The notes beneath the pieces were generated by a model. The model ran no database searches. It saw nothing but the letters and a program-made list of their open reading frames with translations, and was not told where the DNA came from. The position numbers and the translations under genes are program-made. Positions 34,481 through 42,480 of a stretch of DNA of 60,294 nt are shown here, piece after piece. Position 1 is the stretch's first letter; every line of letters begins with the position of its first letter. The stretch spans positions 11,135 through 71,428 of the forward strand of contig DHGW01000010.1 of the NCBI GenBank assembly GCA_002402965.1, written 5' to 3'. Origin of the DNA: Bacteroidales bacterium UBA4788. Its GTDB lineage: Bacteria; Bacteroidota; Bacteroidia; Bacteroidales; VadinHA17.

Positions 34481-34546
34481 TTGTCTATATGTTATTATAT
34501 ATCAATGATATAGGAGCATACTATGAAATCCGGGAAGAGACATAAG

Positions 34547-34563
34547 TGTTGAAATATTCAACA
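34547..34563. promoter_or_regulatory. Candidate enhancer site of the sigma-54 activator
   Basis: TGTTGAA-ATA-TTCAACA is a perfect 17-bp palindrome centred about 100 bp upstream of the predicted sigma-54 start, the usual place for NtrC-type enhancer sites. Binding by the activator at 29.6 kb is inferred. Confidence 0.6.
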
Positions 34564-34612
34564 TAGAAATCAATCAGAATTCATAAGACATAGATATACA
34601 ATGTTATAACGG

Positions 34613-34635
34613 ATGTGTATAAAATATATACACAT
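34613..34635. promoter_or_regulatory. 23-bp inverted repeat upstream of zwf
   Basis: ATGTGTATA and TATACACAT are perfect 9-nt arms around AAATA. It lies about 160 bp from the sigma-54 start and about 115 bp upstream of the zwf -33 element. It could be an operator for either direction. Its sequence differs from the dyad at 34547. Confidence 0.5.
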
Positions 34636-34750
34636 GATTAAAAATACAACACTGGACATCGAATGATTTGAAAACCAGCCTCTCAGCTGGAATATTTATT
34701 GCAGACATAAAGAACTTTTTATTAAGGTTCATCTGTTTTATTTCATTCCG

Positions 34751-34781
34751 TTGCTCCCGATGGTCACTTTTCCTATATTTG
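34751..34781 (+). promoter_or_regulatory. Bacteroidota promoter for the zwf operon
   Basis: TTGC at 34751-34754 and TATATTTG at 34774-34781 fit the -33/-7 spacing (19 nt). The start would be near 34788, giving a leader of about 33 nt before the ATG at 34821. Confidence 0.62.
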
Positions 34782-34820
34782 TTACTGTTTAGCAATGGAA
34801 GACGGATAAGCAGTAAAAAA

Positions 34821-36341
34821 ATGATCAAGCCTGACAATCAGATAATAGTCATATTCGGGGGCAGGGGAGACCTGGCCATGAGAAAGATAATCCCGGCACT
34901 TTATGCACTTCACATACAGGGGCTAATGCCTGAACTGTATGCTATTCTGGCTACCGGAAGGAGTCAGTTGAGTGATGAAGAATACCGCTCGGAGGTCATT
35001 AAGGCGACCGGGGTTGCAGGAACTGAGGGCGAGACGGATGCCCTGCCTCTGTTCACCGCTTCTTTTCACTATGTCACTCTTGATCCGTCCGTGCCGGAGG
35101 ATTACAAGGCACTGACCGGTGCACTTGACAGACTCAGGAGTGCTTTTGATATCCCTGCGAACACGCTGTTTTACCTCTCCCTCCCGCCTGAACTGTATGG
35201 TGACATTACAGGCAATCTTGCCAATAGCGGTCTTAACAGCGAAAGTGACGGGTGGAAGAGAATGATAATCGAGAAACCATTCGGATATGATTATGAGAGT
35301 GCAATAAACCTTAACAGGATTTTGCTCGGGCACTGGAATGAGAACCAGCTGTACAGGATCGATCACTACCTTGGCAAGGAGACTGTACAGAACATCCTGG
35401 TCACCAGGTTCTCAAATGGCATTTTTGAACCTCTCTGGAACAGGAACTATGTACATCATGTAGAGATTACATCCTCTGAGAGCCTCGGAGTGGAGAAGAG
35501 GGGGTCATATTATGAGGGTACAGGAGCGCTTCGCGATATGGTTCAGAATCATCTCCTGCATCTCGCAGGTTTCATTGCCATGGAACCTCCGTCATCTATC
35601 GACTCAACCTCCATCAGGAATGAACTCGTCAAGGTGTTTGAGTCGTTCCGGCCCATAAAGCCCGAGGAGGCAGGGAAGATTGCCATTCGAGGGCAGTATA
35701 CCGGGGCACATGTCCGGGGTGAATGGCAGAAGGGTTACCGGGATGAGGAGGGTGTTGATCCCGCTTCCGTGACCGAAACCTTTGCAGCGCTGAAATTTTA
35801 TATTGACAACTGGAGGTGGGGCGGAGTTCCTTTCTATATCAGGACAGGCAAGCGGTTGCCTACACGCGTGACCGAAGCGGTGATTCACTTCAAGCCCACG
35901 CCGCACTACCTGTTCTCTGACAAGAGTGCCTGTGATGGCTGCAACCAGCTTATAATCAGAATACAACCTGATGAGGGCATCCTTCTGAAGTTCGGATTGA
36001 AGATACCAGGTGCCGGATTCAATGTCAAGAATGTCAACATGGATTTCCATTACTCTGACCTTGCTGCAGACAGGATCCCTGATGCATATGAGAGGCTGCT
36101 GTATGACTGCATGAATGGCGACTCCACTCTTTATACCCGCTCAGATGCCGTACTGGCAGCGTGGCGGTTCCTCGATCCGGTGCTGCAGGCATGGAAGAAT
36201 GACCGGTCCGTGCCGGTCTTTGGCTACCCGGCAGGAACATGGGGTCCGGAAAGAGCGGATGACCTGATAGAAGAACCAGAGCTGACATGGCGCTACCCGT
36301 GTAGAAATCTGGCAGATGATGGTATTTATTGCGAATTATAA
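34821..36341 (+). CDS. zwf: Glucose-6-phosphate 1-dehydrogenase
   Basis: Zwf catalyses the first oxidative pentose-phosphate step, making NADPH (or NADH) and 6-phosphogluconolactone. The N-terminal nucleotide loop is FGGRGDLAMRK and the catalytic site is YRIDHYLGKE. The loop GGRGDL departs from the usual GASGDL. ATG 34821 gives 506 residues, the family length. It heads zwf-pgl-pntA-pntA2-pntB. Pairing with transhydrogenase suggests a dedicated NADPH operon. Confidence 0.96.
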   Translation: MIKPDNQIIVIFGGRGDLAMRKIIPALYALHIQGLMPELYAILATGRSQLSDEEYRSEVIKATGVAGTEGETDALPLFTASFHYVTLDPSVPEDYKALTGALDRLRSAFDIPANTLFYLSLPPELYGDITGNLANSGLNSESDGWKRMIIEKPFGYDYESAINLNRILLGHWNENQLYRIDHYLGKETVQNILVTRFSNGIFEPLWNRNYVHHVEITSSESLGVEKRGSYYEGTGALRDMVQNHLLHLAGFIAMEPPSSIDSTSIRNELVKVFESFRPIKPEEAGKIAIRGQYTGAHVRGEWQKGYRDEEGVDPASVTETFAALKFYIDNWRWGGVPFYIRTGKRLPTRVTEAVIHFKPTPHYLFSDKSACDGCNQLIIRIQPDEGILLKFGLKIPGAGFNVKNVNMDFHYSDLAADRIPDAYERLLYDCMNGDSTLYTRSDAVLAAWRFLDPVLQAWKNDRSVPVFGYPAGTWGPERADDLIEEPELTWRYPCRNLADDGIYCEL

Positions 36342-36370
36342 TTAGTTTTATATTCAGATTAGAATCCAAA

Positions 36371-37102
36371 ATGTCACATTCAGTCAGAGTGTTCCCCACC
36401 CGTGAAGCCCTGGCTCAAAGCTTTGCGGCAATACTTATCAAGGACCTGGACCGTATAGAGCCCGATCATTACTATACCATAGCTCTGTCCGGCGGTTCCA
36501 CCCCGGAATACATCTTTCGTTACCTTTCAGAAAACTATACCGAAAGGATCAGCTGGGAGAAGCTGCTGGTTTTCTGGGGCGACGAGCGGTGTGTACCTCC
36601 CGAGGACGGGGAGAGCAACTACAGGATGGCATACGAAGCACTTCTGCAGAATGTCCCTATACCCGATGCCAACATCTTCAGGATCAGAGGGGAGGATGAT
36701 CCTGCCGCTGAAGCAAAGCAGTATTCGGAGCTTGTAACCAGCATGGTGCCCGAATACAAGGGTATACCACAGTTTGACCTTATGCTCCTCGGGCTGGGAG
36801 ACGATGGACATACGGCTTCAATCTTTCCGGACAGGCCTGATCTTTTCATTACCAGCCAACTCTTTGAAACGGCAGTCAGACCTGACAAAAAGCAGAAAAG
36901 AATAACCGCTACCGGGCGGCTTATTAACAACTCCTCAAAAATTTATTATATTGTAACCGGAAAGGGAAAAGCCTCCATTGTATCGCGTATCATAGAGGGG
37001 AAGAGCGGAGCTGAGCTCTATCCGGCTTCAAGGATTATGCCAGCTTCGGGGCATCTGGTGTGGATGCTTGATACCGGTGCAGCATCATTACTCAAGACCT
37101 GA
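36371..37102 (+). CDS. pgl: 6-phosphogluconolactonase
   Basis: Pgl hydrolyses 6-phosphogluconolactone to 6-phosphogluconate. The DevB-type fold shows in ALSGGSTPEYIF near the N-terminus, WGDERCVPPEDGESNYRMA, and LGLGDDGHTASIFP with the catalytic His. ATG 36371 gives 243 residues; an upstream in-frame start would overlap zwf and add a non-family leader. It begins 29 nt after zwf. gnd is not in this operon. Confidence 0.95.
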   Translation: MSHSVRVFPTREALAQSFAAILIKDLDRIEPDHYYTIALSGGSTPEYIFRYLSENYTERISWEKLLVFWGDERCVPPEDGESNYRMAYEALLQNVPIPDANIFRIRGEDDPAAEAKQYSELVTSMVPEYKGIPQFDLMLLGLGDDGHTASIFPDRPDLFITSQLFETAVRPDKKQKRITATGRLINNSSKIYYIVTGKGKASIVSRIIEGKSGAELYPASRIMPASGHLVWMLDTGAASLLKT

Positions 37103-37132
37103 ACATCTTAATCAAATTGTAACATACATTGT

Positions 37133-38269
37133 ATGATAGCAGGAATTCTCAGGGAATCCGGAAGTGAAAAAAGGGTCGCCCTTCTTCCCGGCGAGACAGC
37201 AGCAGTTATAAAACTCGGACTAAAGGTCCTGGTGGAGGAGGGTGCAGGGGCAGCCGCCTATGCCTCTGATACAGAATACCGGTCAGCCGGAGCTTCCACA
37301 GCCTCAAGAAAAGCGGTTATCTCTGGTTCTGATCTGTTGTTTACTATAAATCCTCCCGTTACAGATGAGATCACGCTCTTCAGGGAGGGGCAGATATTGT
37401 TCACTGTGCTTGATCCGGTTGTCAACAGGGATTGGCTTGAGAAGGTACGTGCGAGGCGACTGACCGTGCTGGCGCTTGATCTTGTGCCGCGTATCACTCG
37501 TGCACAGTCGATGGATATCCTGTCCTCTATGGCAACGGTCGCCGGCTATAAGGCCGTCCTGGAAGCGGCTTCTCTGCTCCCCAGATTTTTCCCTATGTTC
37601 ATGTCAGCTGCAGGTACAATTAAACCTGCCAAAGTACTCATTCTGGGTGCCGGGGTAGCCGGACTGCAGGCTATTGCCGTAGCACGCAAGCTTGGAGCTG
37701 TGGTGGAGGTGTTTGATGTAAGGTCTGCTGTAAAGGATGAGGTTAAGAGCTTGGGTGGTAAGTTCATAGAGGTGGAAGGAGCAAAAGAGGATGCGGCTGC
37801 CGGAGGCTATGCGGTTGAACAGAGCGACGACTTCAAAAGAAAACAGCAGGAGCTGATACAGCAGCGCGCCGCAGCGGCTGACGTTATCATTGCCACTGCC
37901 CAGATACCGGGCAGACGGGCTCCGGTGCTGGTATTGAAGGAGACAGTGGCCCGAATGAAGCCAGGCTCGGTAATAGTTGACCTTGCAGCCTCAACAGGAG
38001 GAAACTGCGAGCTGACGGAAAACGGGAAAAATGTGGTTGTCAACGGGGTAACAATCGTTGGCAGATCAGATTACCCCTCAGCCATGCCGGCAGATGCCAG
38101 CAGGATGTTCGGGAATAACCTTATCAACCTGCTTAAAATCATGACGGACAAGGAAGGGAATGTAAGGCCCGATCCGGCTGATGAGATAGTCACAGGGACA
38201 ACCGCTGTAAGCGACGGAGAGTACCGCAGCCCGAGAGTTAAACAGTTACTGGATATCAAACAGATCTGA
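37133..38269 (+). CDS. pntA: NAD(P) transhydrogenase subunit alpha, part 1
   Basis: This is the soluble NAD(H)-binding domain I of proton-translocating transhydrogenase. Landmarks are MIAGILRESGSEKRVALLP, the Rossmann loop LGAGVAGLQAIA, RSAVKDEVKSLGGKFIEV and ARMKPGSVIVDLA. At 378 residues it lacks membrane helices, which are encoded by the next gene, so this is the split three-subunit form. It starts 30 nt after pgl. Confidence 0.95.
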   Translation: MIAGILRESGSEKRVALLPGETAAVIKLGLKVLVEEGAGAAAYASDTEYRSAGASTASRKAVISGSDLLFTINPPVTDEITLFREGQILFTVLDPVVNRDWLEKVRARRLTVLALDLVPRITRAQSMDILSSMATVAGYKAVLEAASLLPRFFPMFMSAAGTIKPAKVLILGAGVAGLQAIAVARKLGAVVEVFDVRSAVKDEVKSLGGKFIEVEGAKEDAAAGGYAVEQSDDFKRKQQELIQQRAAAADVIIATAQIPGRRAPVLVLKETVARMKPGSVIVDLAASTGGNCELTENGKNVVVNGVTIVGRSDYPSAMPADASRMFGNNLINLLKIMTDKEGNVRPDPADEIVTGTTAVSDGEYRSPRVKQLLDIKQI

Positions 38270-38271
38270 AA

Positions 38272-38574
38272 ATGGAAGGAATTCTTGATTTTTTCATGGC
38301 CAACAGGGGTACCATATATATGGTTATTCTCTCTGTTTTTCTTGGCATTGAGGTGATCAGCCATGTGCCGGCAATACTTCATACACCTCTCATGTCTGGG
38401 GCAAACGCCATCCACGGCGTCGTAATCATCGGAGCAATCATCGTGATGGGTCATGCCGATACTACCGGGGCAATGATACTCGGATTCCTGGCTGTGGTGC
38501 TGGGAACTCTTAACGTTGTAGGAGGATTCGTAGTGACCGACAGGATGCTTGAAATGTTTAAAAAGAAGAAGTAA
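38272..38574 (+). CDS. pntA2: NAD(P) transhydrogenase subunit alpha, part 2
   Basis: This 100-residue membrane protein supplies the alpha-subunit helices of the proton channel. Three hydrophobic segments are visible (about 13-33, 40-58 and 62-85), with the family stretch HTPLMSGANAIHGVVIIGA. It follows pntA after 2 nt and precedes pntB by 37 nt. Confidence 0.94.
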   Translation: MEGILDFFMANRGTIYMVILSVFLGIEVISHVPAILHTPLMSGANAIHGVVIIGAIIVMGHADTTGAMILGFLAVVLGTLNVVGGFVVTDRMLEMFKKKK

Positions 38575-38611
38575 CCCAACATTAAGTTTGACAGTTTCAA
38601 ACAACGGCCCC

Positions 38612-40048
38612 ATGAACGACGTAATGCATTTTTCCGCAGGTCTTTCCATTCTCGAGATCTCCTACATTCTGGCATCAGTATTATTCATACTCGGGCTGAA
38701 GATGCTCAGCCATCCTCTTTCAGCGAGGAGAGGCAATTTACTGGCTGCCATTGGCATGGTACTGGCCATCGCCGCCACCCTGCTGTTTCACAGGAAGGAT
38801 GGTGAACCGATTGGCAATATTGGCTGGGTCCTCGCTGCAATGGCTGTCGGAACGGCCATCGGGTGGGTGATAGCCAGGAGGGTGAAGATGACAGCCATGC
38901 CTCAGCTGGTATCATTCTTTAACGGAATGGGTGGCGCCGCCGCAGCGCTGATCTCACTGATGGAGTTTCCGCATGTAAGCGGGGAACTCATAATGAAGAG
39001 CGGCATGGCCAACGGTCATGTGCTTGCAATTATGCTCGGACTGGTAATCGGGACGGTTTCCTGGGCCGGAAGCATGATTGCATTTGGCAAACTCGACGGC
39101 CGGATAGGTGATCTGAGGGTGAAGGCCATGAAGTATGTCAACCTTTCAATCCTGGCTGCCATCATCACCTTCATAGTCTATATTATGACACGTGATGTTG
39201 CCGCCTCCGCCGAACTGACTCACCTGGTGATCATCCTCTTCTTTGTCTCGGTTGTTTACGGAGTGCTGTTTGTTATGCCCATCGGTGGGGCTGACATGCC
39301 TGTCGTGATTTCGCTGCTGAACAGCTTTACCGGGGTGGCTGCCGCAATGGGAGGTTTTCTTTACCAGAACCAGGCGATGCTGACGGGTGGTATCCTTGTT
39401 GGTTCTGCCGGGACAATCCTTACAATCCTGATGTGCCGGGCAATGAACCGTTCGCTTCTGAATGTCATTATCGGCGTCTTCGGCGGTGGAGGAACTGCTG
39501 CCGCAGGTGCGTCGGGTACAATTAAGGAGGTGTCAGTGACTGACGCAGCTGTGCTGCTAAGCTATTCAAAAAAGGTTGTCATAGTGCCGGGATACGGACT
39601 GGCTGTGGCGCAGGCACAGCATATCTGCCACGAACTCGATAAGATGCTTGAGGAGAAGGGCGTGGAGGTGAAGTATGCCATCCACCCGGTGGCAGGACGA
39701 ATGCCCGGACACATGAATGTGCTTCTCGCAGAGGCTGATGTGCCCTATGAGCAGCTGGTGGAGAGCGATGAGATAAATCCGGACCTGCCAAATACCGACG
39801 TGATTGTCGTGATAGGCGCCAATGACGTGGTTAATCCGGCAGCTGAGGATGATCCATCGTGCCCAATATACGGGATGCCGATTGTCAAAGCCCGTGATGC
39901 AAAGAATATCATAGTGATGAAACGCGGCATGGGTAAGGGCTACGCTGCAATTGAAAACATGCTCTTCTTCAATGACAAGACACGCATGCTCTTCGGCGAT
40001 GCCAAATCAACATTGCAGGCACTGGTCAATGAGGTGAAAGCGTTGTAA
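38612..40048 (+). CDS. pntB: NAD(P) transhydrogenase subunit beta
   Basis: PntB carries the remaining membrane helices (about nine segments in residues 10-265) and the NADP(H)-binding domain III (about 300-478; GYGLAVAQAQH, HPVAGRMPGHMNVLLAEA and VVIGANDVVNPAA). With PntA and PntA2 it uses the proton gradient to reduce NADP+ with NADH. ATG 38612 gives 478 residues; an upstream ATG would overlap pntA2. It is the last gene of the NADPH operon, followed by a heptad-repeat dyad. Confidence 0.95.
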   Translation: MNDVMHFSAGLSILEISYILASVLFILGLKMLSHPLSARRGNLLAAIGMVLAIAATLLFHRKDGEPIGNIGWVLAAMAVGTAIGWVIARRVKMTAMPQLVSFFNGMGGAAAALISLMEFPHVSGELIMKSGMANGHVLAIMLGLVIGTVSWAGSMIAFGKLDGRIGDLRVKAMKYVNLSILAAIITFIVYIMTRDVAASAELTHLVIILFFVSVVYGVLFVMPIGGADMPVVISLLNSFTGVAAAMGGFLYQNQAMLTGGILVGSAGTILTILMCRAMNRSLLNVIIGVFGGGGTAAAGASGTIKEVSVTDAAVLLSYSKKVVIVPGYGLAVAQAQHICHELDKMLEEKGVEVKYAIHPVAGRMPGHMNVLLAEADVPYEQLVESDEINPDLPNTDVIVVIGANDVVNPAAEDDPSCPIYGMPIVKARDAKNIIVMKRGMGKGYAAIENMLFFNDKTRMLFGDAKSTLQALVNEVKAL

Positions 40049-40050
40049 AT

Positions 40051-40146
40051 AAGGCAATAGGCAATAAGCAACAGGCAACAGGTAATAGTGCTGGCATATT
40101 CCATGGAGTAGGTCCAGTACTGGCTATTGCCTATTGCCTGCTGCCC
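40051..40146. repeat. Heptad-repeat inverted element after pntB
   Basis: The left arm is five heptads of the type AGGCAAY (40052-40086). The right arm is their reverse complement (CTATTGC, CTATTGC, CTGCTGC, 40124-40144). GGCAATAGGCAATA (40053-40066) pairs perfectly with 40125-40138 across a 58-nt loop. It lies between convergent genes and could act as a bidirectional terminator. The same kind of AGGCNNT heptad occurs at 1-14 and 47541-47561. Confidence 0.75.
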
Positions 40147-40158
40147 TGGGAAGGCTTC

Positions 40159-41265
40159 TTATTTTGCCTGTATGGCAATAACATGCGAGATATGTCCCCA
40201 ATACTTCAGGTGAAACTTAAGGCTCTTTTTGTCAAGCATTGAGTGCAGTGTGGCAGGGGTGTCTTCAGGTGCAAATCTGACAAGTTCACGGTCTTCGAAT
40301 AGAGCCGAAACTTCCGGGTGAAACTGCACCGAAAAGACGTTTGGATACTTTTTATGGGCTATTCCTTCAACTATCTTGCCGTCGTCTGAGAGGGCAGTCA
40401 CAGTAAAGGCCGGTGCAACATCACCTATTGCCTGGTGATGATGGCTATAGACCACCGGTTGCCACCTGCGTGACACCTTCACGGTCTTTCCGAAGAACCC
40501 GTTTTCGGTGAATCTGACGGGATGCATGCTGTTTCCTATGAAATCTTTGGCATCCCTGTTAATCTGCCAGTAGTTCCGGTGCAGGTTTTTGCGGTCTATA
40601 AGTATATGTGTCTCCGGGCTCTTACTATCATACACTTGCGCAGGAATATCCTGCCACAGTGTTCCGCCAGCGGCAACGTTCATCGACTGAAGGCCGAGGC
40701 AGAAACCAGTGACCATGTAATCCGGGTTCTCTTCAAGAAGAGGTTTGAAGGTTGTATTCCGGGTACCACCAATCAGGTGAAAAAGGAAGCTGACCTCGAA
40801 ATAATGCCTGCCGGGGTCAGTGGACACGGAATACCAGTTCTGCTGCCCGTATACTGCCGGGGGAATATCCTGCCCGCCGAAGAAGATCACGCCAATGGAG
40901 TTGGTAAAGATCTTCCTGAAGTCATCACTGCATGGATTTTGTTTGTAAACCATTTCTTCAGTCATAGGTCCCTTCACTTCGTACAGGTGAAAACGGGTCA
41001 GTCCGTTGGCTGAAATATACTCTGCGGATTTGCTGAAGTCGTACTCCTGGCTGGAATGCCAGATGCCTACAAATTCAATTTTCTCCGGATCTGTGCCGAG
41101 GATCCCCTTGTCGAGCAGGAAGGTCACCACTCCGATATTTCCGGCAGTGGGATTCATAAGAATTACATACTTCCTGTCCCTTCTGAATTCGCCCCTGAAG
41201 AAATCCTGAGAAAGCATGGAAACTGACAGGCAGGCGAGTGTGACGAGCAGAATGAGTTTTTTCAT
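40159..41265 (-). CDS. Secreted class I glutamine-amidotransferase-like (peptidase C26) protein
   Basis: This 368-residue protein has a signal peptide (1-20, ending SMLSQ) and a domain related to gamma-glutamyl-GABA hydrolase (C26). The nucleophile Cys is in TGFCLGLQSMN and the partner His/Glu in VQFHPEV. The long insert with YSHHHQAIGDV and VEGIAHKKYPNVF is typical of the PuuD-like group. Because it is exported, it likely acts on extracellular gamma-glutamyl compounds or cell-wall material, but this is inference. Transcription converges on pntB. Confidence 0.83.
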   Translation of the reverse strand: MKKLILLVTLACLSVSMLSQDFFRGEFRRDRKYVILMNPTAGNIGVVTFLLDKGILGTDPEKIEFVGIWHSSQEYDFSKSAEYISANGLTRFHLYEVKGPMTEEMVYKQNPCSDDFRKIFTNSIGVIFFGGQDIPPAVYGQQNWYSVSTDPGRHYFEVSFLFHLIGGTRNTTFKPLLEENPDYMVTGFCLGLQSMNVAAGGTLWQDIPAQVYDSKSPETHILIDRKNLHRNYWQINRDAKDFIGNSMHPVRFTENGFFGKTVKVSRRWQPVVYSHHHQAIGDVAPAFTVTALSDDGKIVEGIAHKKYPNVFSVQFHPEVSALFEDRELVRFAPEDTPATLHSMLDKKSLKFHLKYWGHISHVIAIQAK

Positions 41266-41385
41266 ATTGCTGGTTTGTTCGCGTGAATTTAGTACAAAAG
41301 TGGATAATCACAATCACATATGCTGCAGAACCATAAAAAGTAAAAATTTTCCCCGGGAGTTGTGTTGCACGTTGTGAAAAACAAT

Positions 41386-41413
41386 TAATTTTGTTTCGTC
41401 ATTTCCCGAAATG
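41386..41413 (+). promoter_or_regulatory. arsR promoter with ArsR-type operator (site a)
   Basis: TAATTTTG (41386-41393) is an exact -7 box. It is followed immediately by the dyad TTTCG-N8-CGAAATG (41394-41413), three nucleotides before the arsR ATG. A repressor bound there would cover the transcription start. The same dyad recurs at 41751, 43200 and 47259. Confidence 0.78.
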
Positions 41414-41415
41414 AA

Positions 41416-41733
41416 ATGGAAGCACATCAGACGAGGAAGAAATATTACACCGTTGATCAGGAGAAACTGGCAAAGTATGCCAAAGCCCTGTCTCATCCGG
41501 TAAGGGTATTTGTGATGGATTTCCTTGCCAACAATATCGACAAGTGCTGTTACAGCGGGGATATGGCAGAGGAGCTGCCTATAGCCCGCTCCACACTTTC
41601 CGAGCACCTGAAGGAGTTGAAGAAGGCAGGACTTATCCAGGGGGAGATCAACCCGCCATACATCAAATATTGCATCAACCGGGAGAACTGGGACGAGGCG
41701 AAATTACTGCTGAACAATTTTTTCAAGAGATAA
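41416..41733 (+). CDS. arsR: ArsR-family metalloregulator
   Basis: This 105-residue winged-helix repressor heads the arsenic locus. The helix-turn-helix is DMAEELPIARSTLSEHLKELKKAGL. The metalloid-binding site is probably the adjacent Cys pair in DKCCYSGDM, which replaces the ELCVCD motif of classical ArsR; a further Cys is in YIKYCINRE. It would leave its operators when As(III) binds. The dyad overlapping its own promoter indicates autoregulation. Confidence 0.92.
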   Translation: MEAHQTRKKYYTVDQEKLAKYAKALSHPVRVFVMDFLANNIDKCCYSGDMAEELPIARSTLSEHLKELKKAGLIQGEINPPYIKYCINRENWDEAKLLLNNFFKR

Positions 41734-41750
41734 AAAAATTTAATACGATA

Positions 41751-41770
41751 TTTCGACGTTTTACGAAATG
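41751..41770. promoter_or_regulatory. ArsR-type operator, site b
   Basis: TTTCG-ACGTTTTA-CGAAATG lies 17 nt before the thioredoxin-like gene. It matches the other three dyads at all 12 fixed positions. Confidence 0.75.
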
Positions 41771-41787
41771 AAGGGAGAATAATCAGG

Positions 41788-42021
41788 ATGGAAATTAAGA
41801 TTCTGGGTCCCGGGTGCCCAAAATGCAAAACCCTGGAGAAGCTGACACGTGAGGTTGTTGAGCAGAATGGCATAGAAGCCACGGTTACAAAGGTTGATGA
41901 CATAGTTGCTATAATGAATTACGGGGTAATGACCACCCCGGCACTTGTAGTTAATGAAAAGGTTGTTCTGAAAGGGCGTATACCTTCCGCAGAAGAGCTT
42001 AAAAAGTTATTAATCAAATAA
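41788..42021 (+). CDS. Small thioredoxin-fold redox protein (ArsE-like)
   Basis: This 77-residue cytoplasmic protein is of the redox-active disulfide protein 2 / MTH895 type. It has the active-site motif GCPKCKTLE (Cys10, Cys13) and cis-Pro in TTPALVVN. It opens the set Trx-like, ArsF-like, ArsG-like, which matches the order of arsEFG operons linked to aromatic arsenical resistance. It probably hands electrons to the ArsC or ArsF/G proteins encoded nearby. Confidence 0.88.
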   Translation: MEIKILGPGCPKCKTLEKLTREVVEQNGIEATVTKVDDIVAIMNYGVMTTPALVVNEKVVLKGRIPSAEELKKLLIK

Positions 42022-42035
42022 ACAATTATAGATCA

Positions 42036-42476
42036 ATGAAAAAGATTATCTGGATTTCAATAGTTGTTGTATCGCTTGCTGCATTCCTGGCATTCAGGCA
42101 GGATGGCAAAGCCGATGTGAGTACTGACTCATCCGTAAGTGCGGCAGATAAGGTAGAGGTATATTATTTTCACTTCTCGCGCAGGTGCGTTACCTGCATT
42201 GCAGTTGAGAACAAGACCCGGGAGGCTATTGTTGCGCTTTATCCCGATGCATATAGTAAAGGTAAGATCACATTCGCCTCTGTAAATCTTGAGGATGAGA
42301 AGAGCAAACCGATTGCTGAAAAGGCAAAGGTTACCGGCCAGGCGCTTATCATTATGAGCGGAGATTTCAGAAAAGATCTTACATCCGAGGGCTTTATGTA
42401 TGCCAACAACAACTTTGAAAAATTCAAGTCTGAGATTAAAAAAACGATGGATCCCCTTGTAAAGGAGATTAAATGA
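42036..42476 (+). CDS. ArsF-like exported thioredoxin-fold protein
   Basis: This 146-residue protein has an N-terminal signal anchor (3-20) and a thioredoxin fold with CVTC at residues 51-54, followed by FASVNLEDEKSKPIAEKAKVTG-type strands (shown in part). It resembles ArsF, named as a nitroreductase subunit in arsEFG clusters. The signal anchor places the CVTC site outside the cytoplasm, where it may exchange electrons with the DsbD-like ArsG protein encoded 4 nt downstream. The enzymatic label should be treated with caution. Confidence 0.8.
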   Translation: MKKIIWISIVVVSLAAFLAFRQDGKADVSTDSSVSAADKVEVYYFHFSRRCVTCIAVENKTREAIVALYPDAYSKGKITFASVNLEDEKSKPIAEKAKVTGQALIIMSGDFRKDLTSEGFMYANNNFEKFKSEIKKTMDPLVKEIK

Positions 42477-42480
42477 TTTC

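Larger units (their letters stand above)
34424..34820. other. Regulatory intergenic region between the fusion gene and zwf
   Basis: This 397-bp divergent gap is strongly AT-rich and holds no gene I can support. Right to left it contains the zwf promoter (34751-34781), a 23-bp dyad (34613-34635), a 17-bp dyad (34547-34563) and a sigma-54-type promoter firing leftward (34466-34480). In-frame ATG codons upstream of zwf (from 34668) give a basic, hydrophobic leader with no family match and lie before the zwf promoter. Confidence 0.7.

Noticed and set aside
34668..34820. N-terminal extension of zwf from an upstream ATG
   Set aside because: The extra ~50 residues are absent from the family and lie mostly upstream of the predicted zwf promoter at 34751-34781.
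40051..40146. CRISPR-like array
   Set aside because: The repeats are 7-nt, contiguous and lack unique spacers; no cas genes are present.
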